Origin: Rugosimonospora acidiphila
GTDB lineage: Bacteria; Actinomycetota; Actinomycetes; Mycobacteriales; Micromonosporaceae
Length of the DNA stretch: 64,000 nucleotides
Assembly (NCBI RefSeq): GCF_039543385.1
Contig: NZ_BAABJQ010000005.1
Span: 186,001 to 250,000, forward strand
Direction: 5' to 3'
Part shown: positions 22,812-31,935 of the stretch, piece after piece
Layout: every line of letters starts with the position of its first letter
Position numbering within the stretch: the stretch's first letter is position 1
The notes under the pieces: model-generated
What the model saw: the letters and a program-made list of their open reading frames with translations, nothing else
What the model was told of the DNA's origin: nothing
Database searches by the model: none
Made by a program: the position numbers and the translations under genes

Positions 22812-24092
22812 GTGACCGCTGCCCTTCTCACCGACCAGTACGAACTGACCATGGTCGGCGCCGCTCTCCGGGACGGCACCGCGGACCGGCAATGCGTGTT
22901 CGAGGTGTTCGCCCGGCGGCTGCCCACCGGCCGACGCTACGGCGTGGTCGCGGGCACCGGCCGGCTGATCGAACTGCTCCGGGAGTTCCGCTTCGACCGC
23001 GCCGACCTGGACCACCTGCGCGAGGAGGGCGTCGCGGACGAGAACCTGGTCAACTGGCTGTCCCGGTACCGGTTCCGTGGCGATATCACCGGCTACGCCG
23101 AGGGTGAGCTGTTCTTTCCGGGTTCCCCGATCCTCACGGTGAGCGGCACCTTCGCGGAGTGCGTGGTGCTCGAGACGTTGATCTTGTCGGTGTTCAATCA
23201 CGACTGCGCGGTGGCCGCCTCGGCGGCCCGGATGGTGACCGCGGCACGGGGCCGGCCGCTCATCGAGATGGGCTCCCGGCGCACCCACGAGTCGGCGGCG
23301 GTGGCCGCGGCCCGGTCGGCGTACCTGGCCGGCTTCGCCTCGACGTCGAACCTTGAGGCCGGCCGGCGCTACGGCATCCCGACCACCGGCACCGCGGCGC
23401 ACGCGTTCACGCTGCTGCACGACGACGAGCGGACGGCCTTCGCCTCGCAGGTGGCGCAGTTGGGCAAGGAGACCACGCTGCTGGTCGACACGTACGACAT
23501 CGCGGAGGGCATCCGCACGGCGATCGCGGTGGCCGGGCCGGAGCTGCGGGCGGTGCGCATCGACTCCGGCGACCTGTCGGTGCTCGCCGCGCACTCCCGC
23601 CAACTGCTCGATTCGCTCGGGGCGACCGAGACAAAAATCATAGTCTCCGGCGACCTGGACGAGTACGCGATCGCGTCGCTCGCGGCCGAGCCGGTGGACA
23701 TCTACGGCGCGGGCACCGCGGTCGTGGTCGGCTCCGGGGCACCCACCGCCGGCCTCGTGTACAAGCTCGTCGAGGTGGACGGTCGGCCGGTGGTCAAGCG
23801 CTCGGAGCACAAGGCCACCGTGGGCGGACGGAAGACGGCGGTACGGCGGCACAAGCCGACCGGCACGGCCACCGAGGAGATAGTGGTCTCGCGGGGGCTG
23901 CCCGAGGCCCAGACCGGGGACCGGCTGCTCCAGCGCGAATTCGTCACCGGTGGCGAACCGGTGGACGACATACCCACCCTCACCCAGAGCCGGGAGAGGT
24001 TGCACGACGCCCTGATCTCCATACCCTGGGAGGGATTGAAGCTGTCGGCCGGCGATCCCGCCATCCCGGTCACCATCGTTCCCGCCGCGTGA
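22812..24092 (+). CDS. pncB: Nicotinate phosphoribosyltransferase
   Basis: Forms nicotinate mononucleotide from nicotinate and PRPP in the Preiss-Handler route to NAD. The 426-residue protein starts with Leu-Leu-Thr-Asp-Gln-Tyr-Glu-Leu-Thr-Met, a clear PncB signature, and has the phosphoribosyl-binding Glu-Met-Gly-Ser-Arg-Arg-Thr-His, Ile-Asp-Ser-Gly-Asp-Leu and Ile-Tyr-Gly-Ala-Gly-Thr segments. GTG 22812 is fixed by homology and by the -10 spacing. It is followed by pncA, which supplies its nicotinate substrate; the neighbour clpS is divergent, as with Rv1330c/Rv1331. Confidence 0.95.
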   Translation: MTAALLTDQYELTMVGAALRDGTADRQCVFEVFARRLPTGRRYGVVAGTGRLIELLREFRFDRADLDHLREEGVADENLVNWLSRYRFRGDITGYAEGELFFPGSPILTVSGTFAECVVLETLILSVFNHDCAVAASAARMVTAARGRPLIEMGSRRTHESAAVAAARSAYLAGFASTSNLEAGRRYGIPTTGTAAHAFTLLHDDERTAFASQVAQLGKETTLLVDTYDIAEGIRTAIAVAGPELRAVRIDSGDLSVLAAHSRQLLDSLGATETKIIVSGDLDEYAIASLAAEPVDIYGAGTAVVVGSGAPTAGLVYKLVEVDGRPVVKRSEHKATVGGRKTAVRRHKPTGTATEEIVVSRGLPEAQTGDRLLQREFVTGGEPVDDIPTLTQSRERLHDALISIPWEGLKLSAGDPAIPVTIVPAA

Positions 24093-24207
24093 CGCCCTTC
24101 CACCGGACGGATTCGCACCAGGCCAATGCCGCCGCGACGGCACCGGTCGCCACCAGGGTGCCGATCCCCGCGGCGTTCCCGTTCCCGAGCCTCGACCCGG
24201 AGCGACC

Positions 24208-24864
24208 ATGCGAGCACTGATCATCGTCGACGTTCAGAACGATTTCTGCGAGGGCGGTTCGCTGGCGGTCGCCGGCGGGTCCGCCGTCGCCGCCGCCATC
24301 ACCGCGGCGCTCGCCGATCCGACCGCCACCGCTTCAGGTGACGCGTGCAACGGCGCCGACGCGCCGAACGGAGGCGGTGCGGGCGAGGCCAGTGCGGGCG
24401 AGGCCGGCGGGCGGCGCTGGGACCACGTCGTGGCCACCAAGGACTTCCACGTCGACCCCGGCGCCCACTTCGGGAACCCGCCGGACTACGTGCTGAGCTG
24501 GCCGGTGCACTGCGTCGTCGGGACGGCCGGCACCGACCTGCATCCCAACCTCGACACCGGCCGGATCGAGGCGGTGTTCACCAAGGGCGAGCACGCGGCC
24601 GCCTACTCCGGCTTCGAGGGCCGCGCGGACGGCGTGGGGCTCGCCGACTGGCTGCGCGCCCGCAACGTGTCCTCGGTGGACGTGGTGGGCATCGCGACGG
24701 ACCACTGCGTGCGCGCCACGGCCCTGGACGCCGCCGGGGCCGGCTTCGACACCACGGTGCTGCTCGACCTGACCGCGGGCGTAGCGCCGTCCACCGTGGA
24801 CTCGGCCCTCATCGAACTCCGCGCCGCGGGCGTCGGCCTGTCCGGCACCGTACGGCAGGTCTGA
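24208..24864 (+). CDS. pncA: Nicotinamidase (isochorismatase-like hydrolase)
   Basis: Hydrolyses nicotinamide to nicotinate and ammonia for NAD recycling; the adjacent pncB uses the product. The catalytic triad is visible as Asp8 in Val-Asp-Val-Gln-Asn-Asp-Phe, Lys in Ala-Thr-Lys-Asp-Phe-His, and Cys in Ala-Thr-Asp-His-Cys-Val-Arg. Asp and His residues near Asp-Phe-His-Val-Asp-Pro form the metal site. Residues ~41-68 are a Gly/Ala/Asn/Glu-rich insertion not found in typical ~190-residue PncA proteins, one of several such insertions in this window. Confidence 0.93.
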   Translation: MRALIIVDVQNDFCEGGSLAVAGGSAVAAAITAALADPTATASGDACNGADAPNGGGAGEASAGEAGGRRWDHVVATKDFHVDPGAHFGNPPDYVLSWPVHCVVGTAGTDLHPNLDTGRIEAVFTKGEHAAAYSGFEGRADGVGLADWLRARNVSSVDVVGIATDHCVRATALDAAGAGFDTTVLLDLTAGVAPSTVDSALIELRAAGVGLSGTVRQV

Positions 24865-24982
24865 CCGGCCGAGTCTTCTACAAACTGTCCTGGAAGCCCG
24901 CCGGCTCTGGAGCCCGCCGGCTCTGGAGCCCGCCGGCCGGCGGCCGAAGCCCTGAGCCCGGCGGGCGCCCGAAATGCATATG

Positions 24983-25019
24983 ACTCGGCCCCGGCGGGCA
25001 TTCACCGCCGGGGCCGAGT
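24983..25019. terminator. Bidirectional terminator hairpin between pncA and ctaD
   Basis: A perfect 15-base-pair stem, ACTCGGCCCCGGCGG (24983-24997) with its complement (25005-25019), encloses a GCATTCA loop between two convergent genes. It lacks a long T-run, as is common in GC-rich actinobacteria. Just before it, at about 24895-24940, the 16-base word AGCCCGCCGGCTCTGG is repeated two and a half times. Confidence 0.75.
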
Positions 25020-25031
25020 TCGCGTCTACCG

Positions 25032-26813
25032 CTAGTTGTCGCTCGCGCTCGACTGGGAAGCCCCCGCGTCGGCGACGCCCGAGTCGGCGGGACCGGACTG
25101 CGCGGGCACCGTCGTCCCGGCGCCGACCCCGACCGTGACCGGCGACGCGATCACACCGCCGCCGCCCGGAGCCAGGTGCGGGAACTTGAGGTCGAACGCC
25201 GGACGCTCGGAGCGGATCCGGGGCATGCGGTCGAAGTTGCGCAGCGGCGGCGGGCACGAGGTGGCCCACTCCAGCGACATGCCGTACCCCCACGGGTCGT
25301 CCACCTCGACCACGCGCCCCGACTTGTACGACTTCCACACGTTGTAGAGGAAGGGCAGCGTCGAGGCACCGAGGATGAAGGCACCAATCGAGGAGACGGT
25401 GTTCAGGGTGGTGAACCCGTCGCTGGGCAGGTAGTCCGCGTACCGGCGGGGCATGCCCTCGGCGCCCAGCCAGTGCTGCACCAGGAACGTGGTGTGGAAG
25501 CCGATGGTGGTCAGCCAGAAGTGCACCTTGCCCAGCCGCTCGTCGAGCATCCGGCCGGTCATCTTCGGGAACCAGAAGTAGATGCCGCCGTACACCGCGT
25601 ACACGATCGTGCCGAACAGCACGTAGTGGAAGTGCGCCACCACGAAATAGGTGTCCGAGACGTGGAAGTCGATCGGCGGGCTGGCCAGCAGTACCCCGGA
25701 CAGGCCACCGAACAGGAAGGTGACCAGGAAGCCGATGGCGAACAGCATCGGAGTCTCGAAGCTGAGCTGCCCTCGCCACATCGTGCCGATCCAGTTGAAG
25801 AACTTCATACCGGTCGGCACCGCGATCAGGAACGACAGGAACGAGAAGAACGGCAGCAGCACCTGGCCGGTGGCGAACATGTGGTGCGCCCACACGCTCA
25901 TGGACAGCGCGGCGATACCGATGGTCGCGCCAACCAGGCCCTTGTACCCGAAGATCGGCTTGCGGCTGAACACCGGGATGATCTCGGAAATGATCCCGAA
26001 GAACGGCAGCGCGACGATGTAGACCTCGGGGTGCCCGAAGAACCAGAACAGGTGTTGCCAGAGCAGCGCACCACCTGTTTGTGAGTCATAGATGTGCGCG
26101 CCGAGCATCCGGTCGGCCATGGCTGCCAGGAACGCGGCCGCCAGGATCGGGAAGACCATGAGCACCAGCAGCGAGGTGACCATGATGTTCCAGGTGAAGA
26201 TCGGCATCCGGAACATGGTCATGCCGGGCGCGCGCAGGGTCAGGATGGTGGTGATCATGTTGACCGCGCCGAGGATGGTACCCAGACCGGAGATCACCAG
26301 GCCGACGAACCACAGCGAGGCGCCCGCCCCCGGCGAGTTCTGCCCGTTGGCCAGCGGTTGGTAGGCGAACCAACCGAAGTCGGCGGCACCGCCCGGCGTC
26401 AGGAACCCGCCGATCACCATGAGCCCGCCGAACAGGTACAGCCAGTAGGCGAACGCGTTGAGCCTCGGGAACGACACGTCCGGGGCGCCGATCTGCAGCG
26501 GCACGACGTAGTTGGCGAACGCGAACAACACTGGCGTCGCGAACAGCAGCAGCATGATCGTGCCGTGCATGGTGAACAGCTGGTTGTACTGCTCGGGCGA
26601 GAGGAACTGCAGCCCCGGCCGGGCCAGCTCGGCGCGCATCAGCAACGCGAGTAGACCACCGATGAGGAAGAACCCGAACGACGTGACCAGATACATCAGG
26701 CCGATCTGCTTCGCGTCTGTCGTACGCAGCAGTCGCGCGATCGCCGAACCCCTGGCGGGTTGGCGGACGGGCCAGGGCCGCGTCACGATCGGCTTCGGTG
26801 CGACGGTGGTCAC
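25032..26813 (-). CDS. ctaD: Cytochrome c oxidase subunit I (aa3 type)
   Basis: Catalytic subunit of the terminal respiratory oxidase, with 12 membrane helices expected in 593 residues. Haem and copper ligands are seen in Met-His-Gly-Thr, Trp-Phe-Phe-Gly-His-Pro-Glu-Val-Tyr (the CuB His with the crosslinked Tyr), Ala-His-His-Met-Phe and His-Phe-His-Tyr-Val. The GTG start has an excellent AGGAGG six bases upstream. The C-terminal ~40 residues are an Ala/Ser/Gly-rich tail. The other oxidase subunit genes are not adjacent, as is usual for ctaD in actinobacteria. Confidence 0.97.
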   Translation of the reverse strand: MTTVAPKPIVTRPWPVRQPARGSAIARLLRTTDAKQIGLMYLVTSFGFFLIGGLLALLMRAELARPGLQFLSPEQYNQLFTMHGTIMLLLFATPVLFAFANYVVPLQIGAPDVSFPRLNAFAYWLYLFGGLMVIGGFLTPGGAADFGWFAYQPLANGQNSPGAGASLWFVGLVISGLGTILGAVNMITTILTLRAPGMTMFRMPIFTWNIMVTSLLVLMVFPILAAAFLAAMADRMLGAHIYDSQTGGALLWQHLFWFFGHPEVYIVALPFFGIISEIIPVFSRKPIFGYKGLVGATIGIAALSMSVWAHHMFATGQVLLPFFSFLSFLIAVPTGMKFFNWIGTMWRGQLSFETPMLFAIGFLVTFLFGGLSGVLLASPPIDFHVSDTYFVVAHFHYVLFGTIVYAVYGGIYFWFPKMTGRMLDERLGKVHFWLTTIGFHTTFLVQHWLGAEGMPRRYADYLPSDGFTTLNTVSSIGAFILGASTLPFLYNVWKSYKSGRVVEVDDPWGYGMSLEWATSCPPPLRNFDRMPRIRSERPAFDLKFPHLAPGGGGVIASPVTVGVGAGTTVPAQSGPADSGVADAGASQSSASDN

Positions 26814-27083
26814 GTGGGGCCTCCTGCAGGCTGGTCACCGCGCGGCCGCGAGATGATCCGCGGCCGTACCTCGGACGCAGAATAGTCCCCTGACCAGAAC
26901 GCTCGGGCCAAGGGGTGTCCAACCCGCCGTCTCCGGCGCTTACCCCCGCCACCAGCGCGCCCTCGCCGCCCGGGTCGGGGCCGGCTGGTATCACCGCGTT
27001 CCGGGCTCGGCGCAACCCGTTCCCGGCCCTAAGGTGGCTTGATCGCACACCGGTGGTTCCGGCCGCACAGCGACGGGGGACGA

Positions 27084-29822
27084 ATGCGGAATTTCGGAGC
27101 GTCGCGGGGCCTGGGCCCGCTGCGAATGGCTCCCTGGTGGCGGGGGCCGGCCCTGCTACTGCGCCGCGGCGGTGTGGTAATCGCGCTGGTAGCGGCCGCG
27201 TTGGTGGCGACGCTCCCGGCGGCTGCCGCCGTGCCGTTCCTGTCCTCGTCCCGCAGCGCCACCCTGCATCATCAGATCTCGGCGGCCTGCCAGTGGTCGA
27301 GCGGCGTCACGGTGACCAGCTACCTGGTCAGCCCCGGCGACTCGAACGGCTCCCCCTCGGCCGGCCCCGGCCCGCAGGGCGTCACGGCGCTGGTCGCCCG
27401 GCGTACCGGCCTCGCGACCGCCACGGCGCGGACGGTTCCCCAGCTCGGCGGCGCCGAGACCACCCTGGTCGCGACCATCGCCGGCCCGACTCAACCGGCC
27501 GCCGGCCCGCACCCGTTCCCCGACGCCGACAACTACCCGGTCCAACTCGTGTCCCGCGACGGCTTTCAAGATCACATCCAGGTACTCCACGGGCCCCGGG
27601 GCACCGGCGCCTGGGTCTCCGACGCGTACGCCGGCACCCTCCACCTCAAGGTCGGTGACCAGCTGCACCTGTACGGCGGCGTCACGCCCGGCGGCGCCGT
27701 CAGCTCCGTCACCATGCCCGTCGCGGCCATCTACCGTGACCTGCGCCAAGAGCCCGATCAGCCGTGGTGGTGCGACCTGCTGCCGATCTACCGCGGCCCG
27801 CAGGGCAACCGGCCGACCCCAGTCGTGATCTTCACGGACCAGCCGAGCTTCCTCGACGCCCTGCCCAACCTGTTCACGAACGCGACGCACACCATCTCGT
27901 TCCCGCTGGCCAACCCCGACCTGGACGACGACCAGGCCGGGGACGCGGTGGTCGGGATCGCCCGGCTCAGGACGGCGCTGTTCGGGCCGCCCGACTCCGG
28001 GTTCAGCCCAGATCCGCCGAACCACAGCGTGGTCGGATCGCTCCTGCCCCAGTTCACCGCGCGCGCCGAGCTGGTACGCCGGTCCATGGCGCCGGCGGTG
28101 GTCCCGGTGGCCGTCGCCGGCGTGCTGGTCGGCTTGCTGATCGTCGGCGCCGCGGCGGCGTTCTGGGTGCAGCGACGCCGGCGCGAGCTGACCCTGCTGT
28201 CGGCGCATGGGGTCGGCGCGAGGGCGCTCGCCCTCAAGGCGGTGGTGGAGTCGCTGCCGGCGCTGGTCGTGGGTGCCGTCGCCGGCTGGTCGGGGGCGTG
28301 GGCGCTGGTGCGGTGGGCCGGGCCGGACCCGGTGCTGTCCGGCGAGGCCGCGCCCTGGGCCGCGCTGGGCGCCGCCGGTACGTTGCTTGCCGCGCTGCTC
28401 ACGGTCGCCGTGGTGGCCGGGGTGGCCTGCCGGTCGCTGACCGACCAGGTGCGCTCCCGCCACCACCGGGTGCTCCGGGCGCTGCCGTACGAGCTGGTGC
28501 TGCTGGCCGCCACCGTGCCGGTGTGGCGGGTGCTGGGCGACCAGCGGGTGACCGGCGACCCGTCCAACGGACTGGGTACCGCGGTGCACGTGCCGGGGCG
28601 GCTACTGGTGGTACCGATCATGGTGGTCGCCGGCCTCACCACCCTGGCCGCCCGGCTGGCCGTCTGGTACTTGCGCCGGCGCGGCAGGCTGCGCAGCCCG
28701 CGCACCCCGGCGGCGTTCCTGGGCTGGCGGCGCGTAGGCCGGCAGGCGGTCATGGTGGCGGTGCTCGCCGGGGCCACCTCGGTACCGATCGCGCTGGCCA
28801 CGTACGGCGCCACCGTCACCGGGTCGGTGCACGCCACCATCGCCGACGAGGCACGGCTGCACCTCGGCAGCGATGTGGTGTTCACCCTCGGCCGCCAGGT
28901 GCCCATCCCGGATTCACTGGCCGACCGGGCGACCGAGGTGCTGCGCCTGGACGGCGCGATCATCGGCGGGACCCAGACCGACCTGTTGGGGGTCGATCCG
29001 GGCACCTTCGCGAGGGCCGCCTACCTGGACAGCCGCATCGACGGCAAGTCCCTCGACGAGCTGATGCCGCCGATCCGGGCGCCCCGGACCGGTGGGCCTC
29101 AGAAGGTGGTGGCCTCGGCACTCACCCCGGCCGGGGTGCGGGAGGCCGCCTGGCGCGGCGACGCCGTACTCGGCGGCACGGTCGACGTCGTGCCGACCAG
29201 TGTGCTGCCCGCCCAGCAGGCGGGCTACCCGACCGCGCTGGTGCCCAAGGCAGCGCTGGGCGACGACGCACAGTACGCGGTCGCGCAGCTCTGGGTGCGC
29301 GGCGACCCCGTGGAGATCCAGCGGGCGGCACGGGCCGCGAACCTGCCCATCACGCAGGTCGCGGTGGCCGCCGACCGCTACGCCAACTCGCAGTGGGAGC
29401 CGCTCACCTACACCTTCGACTACCTGACCGCCCTGTCCCTGCTGACCGGCCTGGTGACCCTGGTCGGCCTGCTGCTGTACCTGGAGTCCCAGGCCCCGTC
29501 GCACCGGCGGGCCTACGTGCTGCTGCGCAGGATGGGGCTGCGCGCCCGCAGCCACCGCCGCGCGATGTTCGGCGAGCTGGCCCTGCCGCTGGTGGCCGGG
29601 CTGATCGGCGGAGTGGCCGTGTCCACGGCGCTGAGCGAGGTGCTGGGCGGGGGCTTCGACGTGGACCCCGACGTGCTGCCCAACGCCGTGGTCACGATGC
29701 CGTACCTGCCGATCGGTCTGATCGCCGCCGCGGTGGCGGTGATCACCGTTGGCGCCGCCGAGTACGCCCAGCGCCGGATCGGCCGGGCCAACCCCTCGGA
29801 GGTCCTCCGTGACACGATCTGA
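27084..29822 (+). CDS. ABC transporter permease with two FtsX-like domains
   Basis: A 912-residue membrane protein. It has an N-terminal hydrophobic helix (~residues 25-45), a large extracytoplasmic part, a middle group of helices beginning Ala-Pro-Ala-Val-Val-Pro-Val-Ala-Val, and a C-terminal FtsX-type helix group ending in Pro-Ser-Glu-Val-Leu-Arg-Asp-Thr. This fits the MacB/LolCE-like exporter permeases of actinobacteria. I chose ATG 27084 because GGGGGA precedes it; an ATG at 27039 in frame is less likely. A TAAGGT -10-like hexamer is at 27030-27035. The next gene overlaps by 14 bases. Substrate unknown; lipids, peptides or drugs are typical. Confidence 0.85.
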   Translation: MRNFGASRGLGPLRMAPWWRGPALLLRRGGVVIALVAAALVATLPAAAAVPFLSSSRSATLHHQISAACQWSSGVTVTSYLVSPGDSNGSPSAGPGPQGVTALVARRTGLATATARTVPQLGGAETTLVATIAGPTQPAAGPHPFPDADNYPVQLVSRDGFQDHIQVLHGPRGTGAWVSDAYAGTLHLKVGDQLHLYGGVTPGGAVSSVTMPVAAIYRDLRQEPDQPWWCDLLPIYRGPQGNRPTPVVIFTDQPSFLDALPNLFTNATHTISFPLANPDLDDDQAGDAVVGIARLRTALFGPPDSGFSPDPPNHSVVGSLLPQFTARAELVRRSMAPAVVPVAVAGVLVGLLIVGAAAAFWVQRRRRELTLLSAHGVGARALALKAVVESLPALVVGAVAGWSGAWALVRWAGPDPVLSGEAAPWAALGAAGTLLAALLTVAVVAGVACRSLTDQVRSRHHRVLRALPYELVLLAATVPVWRVLGDQRVTGDPSNGLGTAVHVPGRLLVVPIMVVAGLTTLAARLAVWYLRRRGRLRSPRTPAAFLGWRRVGRQAVMVAVLAGATSVPIALATYGATVTGSVHATIADEARLHLGSDVVFTLGRQVPIPDSLADRATEVLRLDGAIIGGTQTDLLGVDPGTFARAAYLDSRIDGKSLDELMPPIRAPRTGGPQKVVASALTPAGVREAAWRGDAVLGGTVDVVPTSVLPAQQAGYPTALVPKAALGDDAQYAVAQLWVRGDPVEIQRAARAANLPITQVAVAADRYANSQWEPLTYTFDYLTALSLLTGLVTLVGLLLYLESQAPSHRRAYVLLRRMGLRARSHRRAMFGELALPLVAGLIGGVAVSTALSEVLGGGFDVDPDVLPNAVVTMPYLPIGLIAAAVAVITVGAAEYAQRRIGRANPSEVLRDTI

Positions 29823-30516
29823 CCGACCGCACGACCGACCTGCGGTCCGGTGCCGCGAGGTGCGGCGCACGTACCAGCTGGCCGGCTCCGAGGTGAACGC
29901 GCTGCGCGGGGTCGACCTCGACCTCGCGCCCGGCACCTTCACCGCGCTGGTCGGCCCGTCCGGCTCCGGCAAGTCGACCCTGCTGCGCCTGCTGGCGTGC
30001 GTGGACCGCCCGGACAGCGGGTCGATCATGATCGACGGGACGGAGGCGGCCACCCTGTCCCGGCGCGGCCGGCTGCGGCTGCGCCGCCGGACGCTGGGCT
30101 TCATGTTCCAGGCGCCCGCCGACAACCTGCTCGACTACCTGACCGTACGGCAGCACCTTCACCTGGCCGCGCAGCTGCGCGGGGTACCCGACGGGCGGGA
30201 CCGCGAGGACGAGCTGTTGGAGCTGCTGGGACTGGCCGACCGGGCCGACCGCCTGCCGCGCCAGCTGTCCGGGGGCGAACAGCAGCGGGTAGGCATCGCG
30301 TTCGCCTCGTTCGGCTCGCCCGCGCTGCTGATGGCCGACGAGCCGACCGGCCAGCTCGACCACGGGTCGGTCGATGCCGTGCTGGACGCGTTCCTGGCCA
30401 TGGCGGAGGCCGGCGTGGCGGTGGTGGCCGCGACCCACGATCCCGCGGTCGCCCGTCGCGCCCATCAGACGGTGCGGATGCGCGACGGGGTCGTCGAGGA
30501 GTACGGGAGGGGCTGA
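29809..30516 (+). CDS. ABC transporter ATP-binding protein, MacB/LolD type
   Basis: A 235-residue nucleotide-binding subunit. Walker A is Gly-Pro-Ser-Gly-Ser-Gly-Lys-Ser-Thr, the signature is Leu-Ser-Gly-Gly-Glu-Gln-Gln-Arg-Val, Walker B ends Leu-Leu-Met-Ala-Asp-Glu-Pro-Thr-Gly and the switch histidine follows in Ala-Thr-His-Asp. The GTG at 29809 overlaps the permease stop by 14 bases, so the two are translationally coupled. It is followed 24 bases later by a second, different ATPase gene. Confidence 0.93.
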   Translation: MTRSDRPHDRPAVRCREVRRTYQLAGSEVNALRGVDLDLAPGTFTALVGPSGSGKSTLLRLLACVDRPDSGSIMIDGTEAATLSRRGRLRLRRRTLGFMFQAPADNLLDYLTVRQHLHLAAQLRGVPDGRDREDELLELLGLADRADRLPRQLSGGEQQRVGIAFASFGSPALLMADEPTGQLDHGSVDAVLDAFLAMAEAGVAVVAATHDPAVARRAHQTVRMRDGVVEEYGRG

Positions 30517-30540
30517 GCTGGGCATGGGAGCGGAGCAAAA

Positions 30541-31347
30541 ATGATCAAGGCGCGCGACCTCACCCGGCGGTTCCGGCGCGGCTCCGAGACGGTCACCGCG
30601 CTCGACCGCGTCAGCCTGGACATCCACCCCGGCGAGCTGACCGTGGCCGCCGGGCCCTCCGGCTCCGGCAAGACCACGCTGCTGTCGGTCATCGGCGGGT
30701 ACGAGCGGGCCGACGCCGGGTCGACGCTGGCCGACAACGGTGTGCCAGCCGTGGACGGGGCGCCGCCGTTCGAGGGGCTACCGACCGGGCGGATGGGCTG
30801 GGGCGAGCTGGGCTTCGTACCCCAGTCACTCGCCCTGATCGACGAGCTGACCGTCGCCGAGAACGTCGAGCTGCCCGCCCGCCTCAACCCCGGCGCCGCC
30901 GGTACCCCCGTCGACGCGCTGCTGGAAGGACTGGAGATCGGCCACCTGGCCGACCGGCTGCCGAGTCAGATCTCCGGCGGCGAGCAGCAGCGGGCCGCCA
31001 TCGGCCGCGCGCTGCGGCTGGTGCCAGCCATCCTGATCGGCGACGAACCCACCGGGCACCAGGACCGCCGGCGGGTCGACCTGGTCCTGAGCCTGCTGCG
31101 CCAGCACGCGTACGCCGGGCACGTGGTGCTCATCTCCAGCCACGACGACGCGGTGATCTCAGCCGCCGACCGGGTGATCACCCTGGCCGACGGCCGGGTC
31201 GTCGCGGACGAACGGACCCACGGGCGACCGCGACCGAGCCGGACCGTGGCCCAGGCGAACGCCCCCGACGCCTCCCCCGCCGGCGCGACCGGTCGGGCCC
31301 GATCGGACCTCGCTACCGGACCGGCGCGCTCGCCAGATCGAAGCTGA
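30541..31347 (+). CDS. Second ABC transporter ATP-binding protein
   Basis: A 268-residue ATPase with Walker A Gly-Pro-Ser-Gly-Ser-Gly-Lys-Thr-Thr, signature Ile-Ser-Gly-Gly-Glu-Gln-Gln-Arg and Walker B Ile-Leu-Ile-Gly-Asp-Glu-Pro-Thr-Gly. The switch residue is His in Ser-Ser-His-Asp. Relative to LolD-type proteins it has an extra segment after Walker A and a ~40-residue Ala/Pro/Arg-rich C-terminal tail. With only one permease gene nearby, the two ATPases probably form a heterodimer on that permease. The last 35 bases overlap a convergent gene. Confidence 0.9.
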   Translation: MIKARDLTRRFRRGSETVTALDRVSLDIHPGELTVAAGPSGSGKTTLLSVIGGYERADAGSTLADNGVPAVDGAPPFEGLPTGRMGWGELGFVPQSLALIDELTVAENVELPARLNPGAAGTPVDALLEGLEIGHLADRLPSQISGGEQQRAAIGRALRLVPAILIGDEPTGHQDRRRVDLVLSLLRQHAYAGHVVLISSHDDAVISAADRVITLADGRVVADERTHGRPRPSRTVAQANAPDASPAGATGRARSDLATGPARSPDRS

Positions 31348-31717
31348 TCGCGCCGGCCGCGACCGCGGCCAGGACCAGCAGCACGATGCCCCACGCGATG
31401 AGCCGCTCCGGGGCATCGAAGCGGCCGAACGGGCGCGGACCGCGGGTCGGCTCCGCAGTGGAGGGTGGCGCCGACACGGGGTGCGGCTCGGCGGGCGGTG
31501 CCGACACGGCGTACGGGGAGGGCAGCGTCGTCGTACCGAACAGATCGGTGCCGACCGTCGACGCGGCGGAGACCGGGGCGGGCTCGGCCGCCGTCACGGG
31601 TGCCTCCGCGGCCTCGGTGGCGGGCTTCCACCAAGCTCTGAGGATGACGGTGACGGCACCGCCGATTACCAGCAGACTGCCGAGTATCGTCATCGCGCCG
31701 GCGATCCAGTTCCGCAT
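31313..31717 (-). CDS. Small membrane protein, two helices joined by a Pro/Ala linker
   Basis: A 134-residue protein I do not recognise. One membrane helix spans about residues 5-27 and a second about residues 108-128. The ~80 residues between are rich in Ala, Pro, Thr and Ser and probably disordered. A strong GGGGGAG lies just before the ATG at 31717, supporting translation. It is convergent to the ABC operon and overlaps it by 35 bases, so antisense effects are possible. Confidence 0.65.
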   Translation of the reverse strand: MRNWIAGAMTILGSLLVIGGAVTVILRAWWKPATEAAEAPVTAAEPAPVSAASTVGTDLFGTTTLPSPYAVSAPPAEPHPVSAPPSTAEPTRGPRPFGRFDAPERLIAWGIVLLVLAAVAAGAISFDLASAPVR

Positions 31718-31935
31718 GCTCGTCTCCCCCCAGTGACAGCAAAGGACGCGCTACAGGCTAACCGCTCGACCGGCACACCGCCGTGCGCACCGCTGCGACC
31801 TCGCACGAGGATGGCCTACGCCCCGAGGTCGTTCTCGCGATGCCGGCCAGGTCAGCGATGGCGAGCGCAGGCGGCCGACTAGACGGCCACGAACCGGCGG
31901 TCGCCATCCCCCACGACGACGCGCCGGCAGAGCCA

